Notes under the pieces: generated by a model | What the model was told of the DNA's origin: nothing | What the model saw: the letters and a program-made list of their open reading frames with translations, nothing else | Database searches by the model: none | Program-made: the position numbers and the translations under genes | Assembly (NCBI GenBank): GCA_039683515.1 | Contig: JBDKRG010000016.1 | Span: forward strand, 62,001-126,000 | Source: JAJFUE01 sp039683515 | Lineage (GTDB): Bacteria; Sumerlaeota; Sumerlaeia; MVZB01 | Direction: 5' to 3' | Length of the DNA: 64,000 nucleotides | Shown: piece by piece, positions 1 through 6,645 of the stretch | How positions within the stretch are numbered: the stretch's first letter is position 1 | Layout: each line of letters begins with the position of its first letter

Positions 1-1576
1 TCTGCAACGCCGCCGCCTCGTGAACCGGCGTGGCCTCGGGAAGAGTCACGATGATCACCCGCGTGAATTTTCCATCGCGGAGGCGCGGCAGCAATTCGAG
101 CACCTCCGCGGGAAGATCGCTGGCGTTGCGGGCGATCTCGCGGTGATAGGCTTCGGTGGCGTCGAGCAGCAGGAGCGTATGCCCCGTGGGGGCGGTGTCG
201 AGCACGACGAACCTGTCCAGGCCCTTGGCCACGATGCGGGCAAAGGCGCGGAACACGGCAATTTCCTCGGTGCACGGCGAGCGCAGGTCTTCTTCGAGCA
301 TCGCGCGGCCATCGGCATCCAGGCTCTTGCCGGTCGATTCCATCACGTACTGGGCGTACGCGCGCGTTTCGGCCCGGGGGTCGATTCGGCTGACCTCAAG
401 GCCCGGCACGTGGCCGACGGCGGCGGCCACGTGGGCGGCCGGATCGGTCGTGCTGAGATGCACGGGAAGTCCGCGCCGCGCCAGCTCGGTTGCGATTGCG
501 GCGGCCACGGTGGTCTTGCCGACCCCGCCCTTGCCCATTGTCATGATCACGCCGCTGCCCGACTTCACCAGGTCGTCAACGAGCGCGGTGAGTGGTTCCA
601 TGTTCGCGAAATGAACCGATGGACGCTCGTCCCGATCGATTCGATCGGACCTGCCGTCGCGGACCAAAACACGCAGGGCATCGAGTCCCAGCAGGTTGTG
701 TGCGCGCAGCGGGACCTCGATGGGCGGCAGAGCGGCGAGGAACTCTTGTTTGAGATCGAGCGCGGCAAGGCCACGGGTTTCGAGCGCGGCGGCGGTGCGA
801 TCCTCGGGGCAACAGGCGCGGAACACGCCGTTCAGGATCAGGCGCTGGTTGCGGACGCCAAGGGAGGCGAGCTCGCCGCTGGTGCGTTCGGCCTCGTCGA
901 GCGCCGCCTTTTGCGGCCGGCTGACGAGGACCAGCGTCGTGAGTTTGCCGTCGGCCAGTGCGGCGACCGACCGTTCATACATCGAACGCTGTTTCTCCAG
1001 GCCGGCGAGCGGCCCAAGGCAGGAAGTCCCGGACGTGTTGCTTTCAAGGTAGCCGGACCATGCGGTCGGGAGCGTCATCAGGCGCAGCGTGTGGCCGGTG
1101 GGAGCCGTGTCGAAGATGACGTGGTCGTATCCGGCCGTCGCGGATGGATCGCCAAGCAGCCGGGCGAATTCATCGAACGCCGCGATTTCCATCGTGCAGG
1201 CGCCGGAGAACTGCTCCTCCATGCTGCGAATGATCGCGTCGGGCAGTTTGCCGCGATACGGGTCCACCATGCGGTCCCGGTAAGCCCTTGCCGCCGCTTC
1301 GGGATCGATGTTGAGGGCGAAGAGGCCGGCAGCGCCGGAGACCGGCGTTGCCTCGCGGCCGATCCGCTCATTCAGCACTTCGTCGAGGTTCGAGGCCGGA
1401 TCGGTGCTGACCAGCAGGACCTTTTGATCGCGATCGGCCAGGGCCACGGCCGTGGCGCACGCGAGCGACGTTTTCCCAACCCCGCCCTTGCCGGTGAAAA
1501 ACAGGAACCGCGTCGGCTTCTCGAGGAACGAGTTCATAGACGAAGATGCCATTTTTGAATCGCTTTCCGGTTTCAT
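1..1576 (-). CDS. arsA: ArsA, arsenite-stimulated ATPase (3' end outside window)
   Basis: This is the soluble two-domain ATPase that takes As(III) from ArsD and energises arsenite efflux at the inner membrane. About 525 residues are visible, and the frame is still open at base 1, so roughly the last 50-70 residues are missing. Two P-loops of the deviant Walker A type (GKGGVGKT) are visible, near residue 25 and in the second half (MTMGKGGVGKTT). Each half also carries the ArsA signature DTAPTGHT. The start at 1576 has GGAGG six bases upstream. It follows the arsD stop by 12 bases and is the last gene of the downstream ars operon that lies in the window. The partner permease (ArsB or Acr3) is not in the window and is probably just beyond base 1. 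Confidence in the family is very high. Confidence 0.95.
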   Translation of the reverse strand, partial: MKPESDSKMASSSMNSFLEKPTRFLFFTGKGGVGKTSLACATAVALADRDQKVLLVSTDPASNLDEVLNERIGREATPVSGAAGLFALNIDPEAAARAYRDRMVDPYRGKLPDAIIRSMEEQFSGACTMEIAAFDEFARLLGDPSATAGYDHVIFDTAPTGHTLRLMTLPTAWSGYLESNTSGTSCLGPLAGLEKQRSMYERSVAALADGKLTTLVLVSRPQKAALDEAERTSGELASLGVRNQRLILNGVFRACCPEDRTAAALETRGLAALDLKQEFLAALPPIEVPLRAHNLLGLDALRVLVRDGRSDRIDRDERPSVHFANMEPLTALVDDLVKSGSGVIMTMGKGGVGKTTVAAAIATELARRGLPVHLSTTDPAAHVAAAVGHVPGLEVSRIDPRAETRAYAQYVMESTGKSLDADGRAMLEEDLRSPCTEEIAVFRAFARIVAKGLDRFVVLDTAPTGHTLLLLDATEAYHREIARNASDLPAEVLELLPRLRDGKFTRVIIVTLPEATPVHEAAALQ

Positions 1577-1588
1577 TTCATGCCTCCA

Positions 1589-2230
1589 TCAGCCGCAGCA
1601 ACCGCCGTCGCGCTTGCCCGAAATCATGCGATCGATCGTGGATGCCGGTTGCGCCGTCCCGCAGCATGTTCCCTGCGTTGGCGCGCCGGCCTCCTGAGGG
1701 GTGGCGGTGGTGCCGAGGATCTTGTCCGCCAACGCGGAAATCGCTATGGCGGGGGCTGTCTTGACGGCGTTCGCCATGGCGACGGCCTTGGCCATGTCGG
1801 CATTCGATACGCCGAGCTTGCGCGCCTCGTTGTAGTGGTACTTGAAGCAGGGTTCGCAGTTGGCCGCGATCGCCGCGCCGATGGCGACCAGCTCGGCAAC
1901 GGCCTGCGTGAACTGGCTCGGCTCGGGTTCGCCCAATCCGAGTATGCTCGTCAATTCGCCGCGATCAGGGTATCTTCCACTCACCGCGACCTTGTCATCG
2001 ACGATGATGAGCGGCAGCGCGTCCTCGCCCTTGTCCGTAAGCCACGAGCGCACCAGGTCGTTTTCCGCGAAGGCCATCGGCGATTGCCCGAGGTTATAGC
2101 GTTCAACCTTAACGCCCTGGCCCTCGATCCATTTGAGGTCGGCGGCGAACCGCACCAGCGCCGGGTTGACTTCCGGCCCGCAGACCCCGGTCGAGCAACA
2201 CATCGGCGGATCATAGATTTTAAGCGTCAT
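1589..2230 (-). CDS. arsD: ArsD metallochaperone fused to AhpD/carboxymuconolactone-decarboxylase-like domain
   Basis: The first ~100 residues are ArsD, with the As(III)-binding cysteines at positions 11, 12 and 17 (CCSTGVCGPEV) and a thioredoxin-like fold. ArsD proteins are normally about 120 residues. This one is 213 and continues into a carboxymuconolactone-decarboxylase/AhpD-type helical domain with the core motif CEPCFKYH (CxxCxxxH), followed by a tail containing GTCCG and GGCCG. The AhpD core is known from disulfide-exchange enzymes, so a redox role coupled to arsenite handling is an inference. The start at 2230 has AGGAG seven bases upstream. The same frame stays open upstream to another usable ATG at 2371, which would add 47 residues (see that entry). 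It sits between the CcdA-like membrane gene and arsA. Confidence 0.85.
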   Translation of the reverse strand: MTLKIYDPPMCCSTGVCGPEVNPALVRFAADLKWIEGQGVKVERYNLGQSPMAFAENDLVRSWLTDKGEDALPLIIVDDKVAVSGRYPDRGELTSILGLGEPEPSQFTQAVAELVAIGAAIAANCEPCFKYHYNEARKLGVSNADMAKAVAMANAVKTAPAIAISALADKILGTTATPQEAGAPTQGTCCGTAQPASTIDRMISGKRDGGCCG

Positions 2231-2371
2231 TTTATTCTCCTGACTTGTTGATTCATTCGATCTGGTTGGGCCGCAGCAAGACTGGCCCGGACCGCAGCAA
2301 CTCTCGGCGCCGGCAACGGTGTCCCAGATTTTTCCGAGCAATCCCTTCTTTTTCCCGCCATCCTCCGCCAT
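2231..2371 (-). other. In-frame Cys-rich N-terminal extension of arsD (alternative start)
   Basis: The arsD frame has no stop upstream of 2230 and reaches an ATG at 2371 that has AGAAGGA nine bases upstream. The 47 added residues are basic at the start, then contain the paired motif SCCGPGQSCCGP and a Ser/Thr/Asn-rich linker. The motif resembles the cysteine clusters in ArsM and in the membrane protein of this island, so the extension looks meaningful. Either two forms of ArsD (260 and 213 residues) are made, or a small Cys-rich protein gene has lost its stop and merged with arsD. The sequence alone cannot choose between them. Confidence 0.5.
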
Positions 2372-2414
2372 TGAGACCGATCCTTCTAGAGTGTTTCTCG
2401 AAAGTTTTGTCCGC

Positions 2415-2450
2415 CTCGTGCTCGTGCTCGTGCTCGTAATCGTAATCGAA
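2415..2450. repeat. Interspersed simple repeat (CTCGTG)n-(TAATCG)n
   Basis: Tandem CTCGTG units followed by TAATCG units lie between the CcdA-like gene and arsD. An inverted copy of the same composite repeat occurs at 39638-39674. It is an intergenic repeat family of this genome that has landed inside an operon. No gene function is assigned. Confidence 0.7.
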
Positions 2451-2505
2451 TCAACGCATTCTTCGTCGAGAATCGCGGCAGAACTTCTTGGAAGCACTCC
2501 ATTTC

Positions 2506-3222
2506 TCAAAATGTGTAGAAGAAGTAAAAACCGACGCCGATCAGCAGGATTCCCGCCGTGATCCGAAATGCCGCGTCGGCCTTTTTGAACCGTATTGCCG
2601 ATTTGCCGAATGAAACGCCCAGCATCAGCGCCGTCAACGGGAGGCTGAATCCAATCGCGTAGGCGATCAACATCCCGATCATCCAAAGCGTATAGCCCTG
2701 CAAAACGGCCACTCCCAGAATGATGAAAATCCCCGGATTGCAGCCCAACGAACAAACGCTGACGGCCCCTCCCAGGAAAAGCCCGATCACGAGCGCGCCA
2801 AGCAGGCTGCGCTTTGCGGCGCCCATGGATGTGTTCGAGAAACCCGGAATGCGGAATGGAAGCAGATTCAAAGCGCCCAAGCCCACCACAAGGGCGATGA
2901 ACCCGGCGAAAATTTTCCAGTACTGGCCCAGGGTGGTTTGCGCGACTTGGCCGATCATTCCGGCAACGCTTCCCAGAATGATGAGCGCGAGCGTCGTGCC
3001 GACCATGAACCCCGAGGCGCCGAGATAAATGGATCGTTTATCGGCCGAATCCCTCATCCCGGCGTAGCCGACGATCGCTCCGAAAACCGGCAATGTGCAG
3101 CACGCGCTGGCCGCCGCGCTGGAAATGCCCAACAAAAACGCCAACGGCAGTGCCAACGGGCTTGTTCCCGCCTGCTGCAACATGGCCTTGGCCCATTCAG
3201 AAGCGGCGTTAATCCAATCCAT
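2506..3222 (-). CDS. CcdA/DsbD-type six-TM membrane protein of the ars operon (possible ArsG-family permease)
   Basis: A 238-residue integral membrane protein with about six hydrophobic segments and the two half-repeats of the cytochrome-c-biogenesis transmembrane (CcdA/DsbD beta) family. The first conserved cysteine region is SACCTLPVFGA (Cys41, Cys42) and the second is CSLGCNP (Cys157, Cys161). CcdA-like proteins carry reducing equivalents across the inner membrane. One branch, ArsG, is known from ars operons as an efflux permease for aromatic arsenicals. The two Cys regions support thiol chemistry, but the sequence cannot decide between electron transfer and arsenical export. It lies 18 bases after the Cys-rich membrane gene and shares its transcript. 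No other transporter of this operon is visible in the window. Confidence 0.75.
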   Translation of the reverse strand: MDWINAASEWAKAMLQQAGTSPLALPLAFLLGISSAAASACCTLPVFGAIVGYAGMRDSADKRSIYLGASGFMVGTTLALIILGSVAGMIGQVAQTTLGQYWKIFAGFIALVVGLGALNLLPFRIPGFSNTSMGAAKRSLLGALVIGLFLGGAVSVCSLGCNPGIFIILGVAVLQGYTLWMIGMLIAYAIGFSLPLTALMLGVSFGKSAIRFKKADAAFRITAGILLIGVGFYFFYTF

Positions 3223-3240
3223 GCTGTTGAATCCCTTCGC

Positions 3241-3912
3241 TTAGTTACAACCCGCCGATGTTGGACCGCACCCCCCTGGTCCACACCCGGCCGGCCGAGA
3301 TGCCGCCACGATGGCCTGAAGCAGCTTGTCCTCGGTCAACTCGCCGGTAACAGGAATCGCTCCGCCACCTTTGGCCAAGGCCAGGACTAAGGGAGCTTTC
3401 ATTTGGGCCGTGATTTTCGAGTAATCTTCCGAGCCCGTATCGAGGGCGAAATAAGCGGTATTCGCGCCGCCGGCCTTGGCCTTGACTGCGGTCTGTTCGA
3501 GCAATCGCTTCACCGCCTCATCGGCGCCACGGGATTTCTCGGGGACATAAAGCAGAACCGCGTCGTTATCCGAAGCCCTTTGGCTCAATGAGGCAAGATC
3601 CTTGAGCGGCTCGCCCCAGGCCGCGGCCTTGACCTGGTTCGCTTCGGCAACTTTCGGCTGTTCGATCGGCGTCGTGCCGATTTGGGCCGGAACGGCCGTG
3701 GCGAATCCCTGGGATTGAGCAGCCTGCCGGGTGTGGGCTTTACGGTAGATGCTGCATGCGAGCACGATGCCGGCGGCAACTAGAAAAAAAATGCAGATGA
3801 GCATCTTGCCCTTCGCGCCGACACCGCCGCCCCCGCATTGGCAGCCGGGGCCGCAGCATCCGGATTGGTCCGCATTGTTCGCGCTCGGATCCTGATTGGG
3901 CTTCTCGTCCAT
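3241..3912 (-). CDS. Cys-rich, membrane-anchored thioredoxin-fold-like protein (ArsF-like?)
   Basis: A 223-residue protein: acidic N-terminus, a Cys/Gly cluster (GCCGPGCQCGGGG, residues 18-30), one membrane segment (about 36-55), a linker, then a compact domain (about 105-205) and a C-terminal cluster CGPGGCGPTSAGC. The compact domain has the strand-helix pattern of a thioredoxin fold, with a KAPLVL segment at the cis-proline position, but no CxxC. A Trx-like subunit without CxxC next to a CcdA-type protein recalls ArsF/ArsG pairs of organoarsenical operons; that link is inference. The start at 3912 is chosen because AAGGTG lies eight bases upstream; a longer in-frame start at 3975 lacks this. 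It follows arsR1 in the operon. Confidence 0.65.
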   Translation of the reverse strand: MDEKPNQDPSANNADQSGCCGPGCQCGGGGVGAKGKMLICIFFLVAAGIVLACSIYRKAHTRQAAQSQGFATAVPAQIGTTPIEQPKVAEANQVKAAAWGEPLKDLASLSQRASDNDAVLLYVPEKSRGADEAVKRLLEQTAVKAKAGGANTAYFALDTGSEDYSKITAQMKAPLVLALAKGGGAIPVTGELTEDKLLQAIVAASRPAGCGPGGCGPTSAGCN

Positions 3913-3956
3913 TTTTTCGTCACCTTTTTCTACAAAGAGTTGGAAATTCGCGTGCA

Positions 3957-4295
3957 TCAACTGCTCTTGCCGCAAGAGCCCTTTTTAAAATGCTGCAAGT
4001 CCTTCTTTACGAGCGGGTGGGACTTCAAGCAGTCCCGGAAGCAGTCCTGGAGGCAGCCCTCCAGAACGTTTCGCGGCTCAACCAATTTGTAATACATCCA
4101 TGTGCCTTCGCGGCGCGTCTCGACCATTCCGGCTGCGCGCATGATGCCAAGATGCCGGGAGACCTTGAAATCGGCCTCGCCAAGCGCCGCCGCCAGATCG
4201 CAAACGCAAGTCTCGCCCTGGACCGCGAGCATAACGGCCAGCCGCAAACGAGTCGAATCCGAGAGGATTTTGAATAGTGTGGTTTCGGTCCGCAT
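3957..4295 (-). CDS. arsR: ArsR-family arsenite-responsive repressor (operon 2)
   Basis: A 112-residue winged-helix SmtB/ArsR repressor. The As(III)-binding motif is CVCDL (Cys30, Cys32) at the start of the recognition region, followed by the helix-turn-helix LAAALGEADFKVSRHLGIM and the wing GTWMYYKLV. Extra cysteines in the C-terminal helix (GCLQDCFRDC and GSCGK) could add metal contacts. The start at 4295 has GGGGAG five to six bases upstream. It is the first gene of arsR-(Cys-rich membrane protein)-ccdA-like-arsD-arsA. Its own promoter is overlaid by a palindromic operator just upstream, so autorepression relieved by arsenite is likely. Confidence 0.93.
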   Translation of the reverse strand: MRTETTLFKILSDSTRLRLAVMLAVQGETCVCDLAAALGEADFKVSRHLGIMRAAGMVETRREGTWMYYKLVEPRNVLEGCLQDCFRDCLKSHPLVKKDLQHFKKGSCGKSS

Positions 4296-4313
4296 CGATG
4301 CTCCCCTGCCTGC

Positions 4314-4362
4314 ATATATGCGCAGATAAGCATATATACACGACGCATCCGGCAACAGTCAA
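4314..4362 (-). promoter_or_regulatory. ars operon 2 promoter with overlapping ArsR operator
   Basis: On the minus strand, -35 TTGACT (4362-4357) and -10 TATATA (4338-4333) are separated by 18 bases. A perfect inverted repeat ATATATGC-N8-GCATATAT (4314-4337) covers the -10 box and ends 19 bases before the arsR1 start codon. An A/T-rich dyad at this place is typical of ArsR operators. Confidence 0.75.
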
Positions 4363-4398
4363 CAAAACATCCACCTTAAAAACCGTTCCTTGCTCGCA

Positions 4399-5265
4399 TC
4401 ATCGGCAACAACCGCCACCGGCCGGTTTCTCGGCCGTCACGTCCAGGTTCGTGATGAAGTCGCCGGGCTTGGAGCCGGCGGGCAGATGTTCGGCGATGTC
4501 ACGATAGAGCGGATCTTTAAAGTCGCTCATCGAATCGATATAGCTGGTCTTGGGGGTCATCACGATGTCGACCAGGCCGGCGGCTTCGGCCATGCGGCGC
4601 GTCTCCTCGGCGAGGACTGCCCCCGCGATGCAGCCGACGAGCATTTCGACCCTTTTCAGGATCGCCTCCGGCAGCGGCCGCAGCAGGGCCAGGTCGGAGA
4701 CCGCCACCCGGCCGCCGGGCTTGAGGACGCGCCCGATCTCGCGCCACACCTGCGGCTTGTTCGGCGACAGGTTCAGGACGCAGTTCGAGATGATCACGTC
4801 GACGCTCGAGTCGGCCACCGGCAGGTGCTCGATTTCGCCCAGCCGGAATTCGACGTTGTCGAGGCCGGAGCGCTCGCGATACGCCTGCGCGTTGCGCCGC
4901 GCCTTGGCGATCATTTCGGGGGTCATGTCGACGCCGATCACCCGGCCCGCCCCCCCGACCTTGCGGCCCGCAATAAACACGTCGAATCCGCCGCCGCTGC
5001 CCAGGTCGAGCACGACCTCGCCCTCCTGGAGCGAGGCGATCGCCGTCGGGTTGCCGCACGAGAGGCCCATGTTGGCCCCCTCGGGCAGCAGGGCGAGCTC
5101 GGCCTCGCTGTAGCCGGCCGCCTGGGCGGCCGCATCCGCCGAATTGGTCCCGCAGCACGAGGACGCGCCGCAGCACGAGCCGCCCGCCGCCGCGATCTCG
5201 CCGTAGCCGCGCCGCACCGCTTCGCGGATCCGCTCGCTGTCCTCGGAAGGATTCCGGCTGGTCAT
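4399..5265 (-). CDS. arsM: Arsenite S-adenosylmethionine methyltransferase
   Basis: A 288-residue cytosolic enzyme that methylates As(III) stepwise using SAM. The SAM-binding motif VLDLGSGGGFD is at about residues 85-95. The three cysteines conserved in ArsM, which bind arsenic, are visible as Cys70 (LSCGNP), Cys162 (SNCVLNL) and Cys212 (GCIAGA). An N-terminal double cluster GSCCGASSCCG (about 29-39) and a C-terminal GGGCCR add arsenic-binding potential. The start at 5265 has AAGGAG seven bases upstream, within the end of the preceding gene, with a one-base gap (TGA-C-ATG). It is the last gene of arsR2-arsC-C_GCAxxG_C_C-arsM. About 100 bases separate its stop from the arsR1 start, and they hold the arsR1 promoter. 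Confidence 0.95.
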   Translation of the reverse strand: MTSRNPSEDSERIREAVRRGYGEIAAAGGSCCGASSCCGTNSADAAAQAAGYSEAELALLPEGANMGLSCGNPTAIASLQEGEVVLDLGSGGGFDVFIAGRKVGGAGRVIGVDMTPEMIAKARRNAQAYRERSGLDNVEFRLGEIEHLPVADSSVDVIISNCVLNLSPNKPQVWREIGRVLKPGGRVAVSDLALLRPLPEAILKRVEMLVGCIAGAVLAEETRRMAEAAGLVDIVMTPKTSYIDSMSDFKDPLYRDIAEHLPAGSKPGDFITNLDVTAEKPAGGGCCR

Positions 5266-5266
5266 G

Positions 5267-5719
5267 TCACGACTCCTTAAGTGGCAGGATTTCTTCAAGG
5301 ATTTCCGCCGCGTCCCGCACCATCTTCGGGCAGACCGTGCCCAGCACGCCCGCCTCGCGGGCCTGCCTCGACGCATCCGGATCGCTCAGGTCGTAGCCCA
5401 GCAGCTCCCGGCATTCGACGCTCCCGTTGCGCTCCTCGAACTTGGCGATCAATTCGCGCGTCAGGCGAATCGTCTCCTGCCGCGGGACGGGATCGGCGGG
5501 ATCGGTTCGGGGATGCTCGAGGCCGATCGCCATGACCGCCCCGGTGACGGCCCCACAGACCCGGCCGGTGCTCCCGATCCCCCCGCCGAACGCCCCCGAG
5601 ACCGCCAGCAGCTTCTCGCGATCGACGCCGTGGCGGCCTCCGCACGCGCACAGGACGGCCTGCGCGCAATTGAACCGGTTCCCGAAAATCCGAACGGCTT
5701 CCTCCGCGTTCTTGCCCAT
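5267..5719 (-). CDS. C_GCAxxG_C_C family protein
   Basis: A 150-residue redox-type protein of the C_GCAxxG_C_C family, named for its cysteine pattern. Visible elements are FNCAQAVLCACG near the N-terminus, the glycine-rich helix GAFGGGIGSTGRVCGAVTGAVMAIG, and later cysteines in VECRELL and TVCPKMV. Members often sit in metal or arsenic loci and are thought to be membrane-associated or redox active, but no reaction is established. It is separated from arsC by two bases and from arsM by one, so the three genes are translationally coupled. A role in supplying thiols or handling arsenite between ArsC and ArsM is an inference. Confidence 0.85.
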   Translation of the reverse strand: MGKNAEEAVRIFGNRFNCAQAVLCACGGRHGVDREKLLAVSGAFGGGIGSTGRVCGAVTGAVMAIGLEHPRTDPADPVPRQETIRLTRELIAKFEERNGSVECRELLGYDLSDPDASRQAREAGVLGTVCPKMVRDAAEILEEILPLKES

Positions 5720-5721
5720 GG

Positions 5722-6168
5722 CTAGTTCTCCCTGCTCCTCAATGCTTCCGGAAGCGTCTCGATGAAATCCTTGATCTGGTCGCGCACGCGCCGGTAATGC
5801 ATGAGCGCCTCTTCCTCAGTGGCCGCGTCTCGAGCCAACCGGGGCGGGTCCTCGAAACCGGCGTGAACGACCTTCGTTTTACCCGGGAAGACGGGGCAGC
5901 TCTCATGCGCGCTGTCGCAGACCGTCACCACGAAATCGAACGGGATCCCCACGACCTCGCCGACGTTCTTGGGCCGGTGGCCTGAAATATCGACCCCCGC
6001 CTCGGCCATGACCTTGACGGCGCGCGGGTCGAGGGCTTGCGCCGCGATCCCGGCCGAATACGGCTCGATCACGTCGGCCTTGAGCGCCCGCGCCCATCCC
6101 TCGGCCATCTGGCTGCGGCACGAGTTCCCCGTGCACAGGAACAGGATCCTTATTTTCTGTAGCAGCAT
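5722..6168 (-). CDS. arsC: Arsenate reductase, low-molecular-weight phosphatase family (thioredoxin-coupled)
   Basis: A 148-residue reductase that converts arsenate to arsenite. The phosphatase-type active-site loop CTGNSCR (CX5R, Cys12 to Arg18) is at the N-terminus. The resolving pair Cys84 and Cys91 (VCDSAHESC) has the spacing of the Staphylococcus pI258 ArsC, which is recycled by thioredoxin; the DPP motif follows (FEDPPRL). The ATG at 6168 lies inside the end of arsR2, giving a 19-base overlap and hence translational coupling to the repressor. It is followed at two bases by the C_GCAxxG_C_C gene. The product, arsenite, is the substrate of ArsM two genes downstream. Confidence 0.94.
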   Translation of the reverse strand: MLLQKIRILFLCTGNSCRSQMAEGWARALKADVIEPYSAGIAAQALDPRAVKVMAEAGVDISGHRPKNVGEVVGIPFDFVVTVCDSAHESCPVFPGKTKVVHAGFEDPPRLARDAATEEEALMHYRRVRDQIKDFIETLPEALRSREN

Positions 6169-6521
6169 GCGCTGATCTTTTCCTTTGCCTCGCGGGCCAG
6201 CGCCTTCAGCCGCGCCCGGTCCGACTTCGCAATTGGCGACGAGCCGACCATCGAATCGAGCCACTGCAGCGTGGCGCGGACCGGCTCGGGGGCCGTCTCG
6301 GCCGCGGGCAGCCGGTAATAATGCCAGCGCCCGTCCTTGCGACACTCGATCAGCTCGGCCTGCTCGAGGATGCTGATGTGCTTGGAGACGGTCGACGGCG
6401 ACAGCCCGAGCAGGTCGATGAGGCGGCAGACGCATTGCTCGCCGCCGCGCAGCGCCAGCAGCAACCGCACGCGCCCCTCGTCCGAAAGAGCCCTGGTGAT
6501 GTTGAGAAACTGCCGCATCAT
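6150..6521 (-). CDS. arsR: ArsR-family repressor (operon 1)
   Basis: A 123-residue winged-helix repressor heading the arsC-arsM operon. The metal-sensing motif is QCVCRL (Cys30, Cys32), followed by the recognition helix SPSTVSKHISIL and the wing GRWHYYRLP. A C-terminal CC pair (ISACCYRK) may also bind arsenite. It is clearly different from the other ArsR of this island (3957-4295), so the two operons probably respond through distinct operators. Two adjacent ATG codons (6521, 6518) follow GAGGAATC; the second has the better spacing. The leader carries an imperfect A/T-rich palindrome with a possible -10 (TATTAT) near 6547-6558. Confidence 0.93.
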   Translation of the reverse strand: MMRQFLNITRALSDEGRVRLLLALRGGEQCVCRLIDLLGLSPSTVSKHISILEQAELIECRKDGRWHYYRLPAAETAPEPVRATLQWLDSMVGSSPIAKSDRARLKALAREAKEKISACCYRK

Positions 6522-6544
6522 GATTCCTCACTTCGCCATGTAAC

Positions 6545-6560
6545 GAAATATAATACGACG
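6545..6560 (-). promoter_or_regulatory. Probable arsR2 promoter -10/operator region
   Basis: Minus-strand CGTATTATATTTCG is a ten-of-fourteen imperfect palindrome containing a plausible -10 (TATTAT), about 25 bases before the arsR2 start. No convincing -35 is seen in the GC-rich sequence upstream. Confidence 0.4.
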
Positions 6561-6645
6561 CGGCCGACGATGCGAGCTTTTTTTTCGCTCTCCGTGACCG
6601 GGCGGGTTCAAGCGGCCGGGCCGTATCGCCGTGGCCGCGCAGGCA

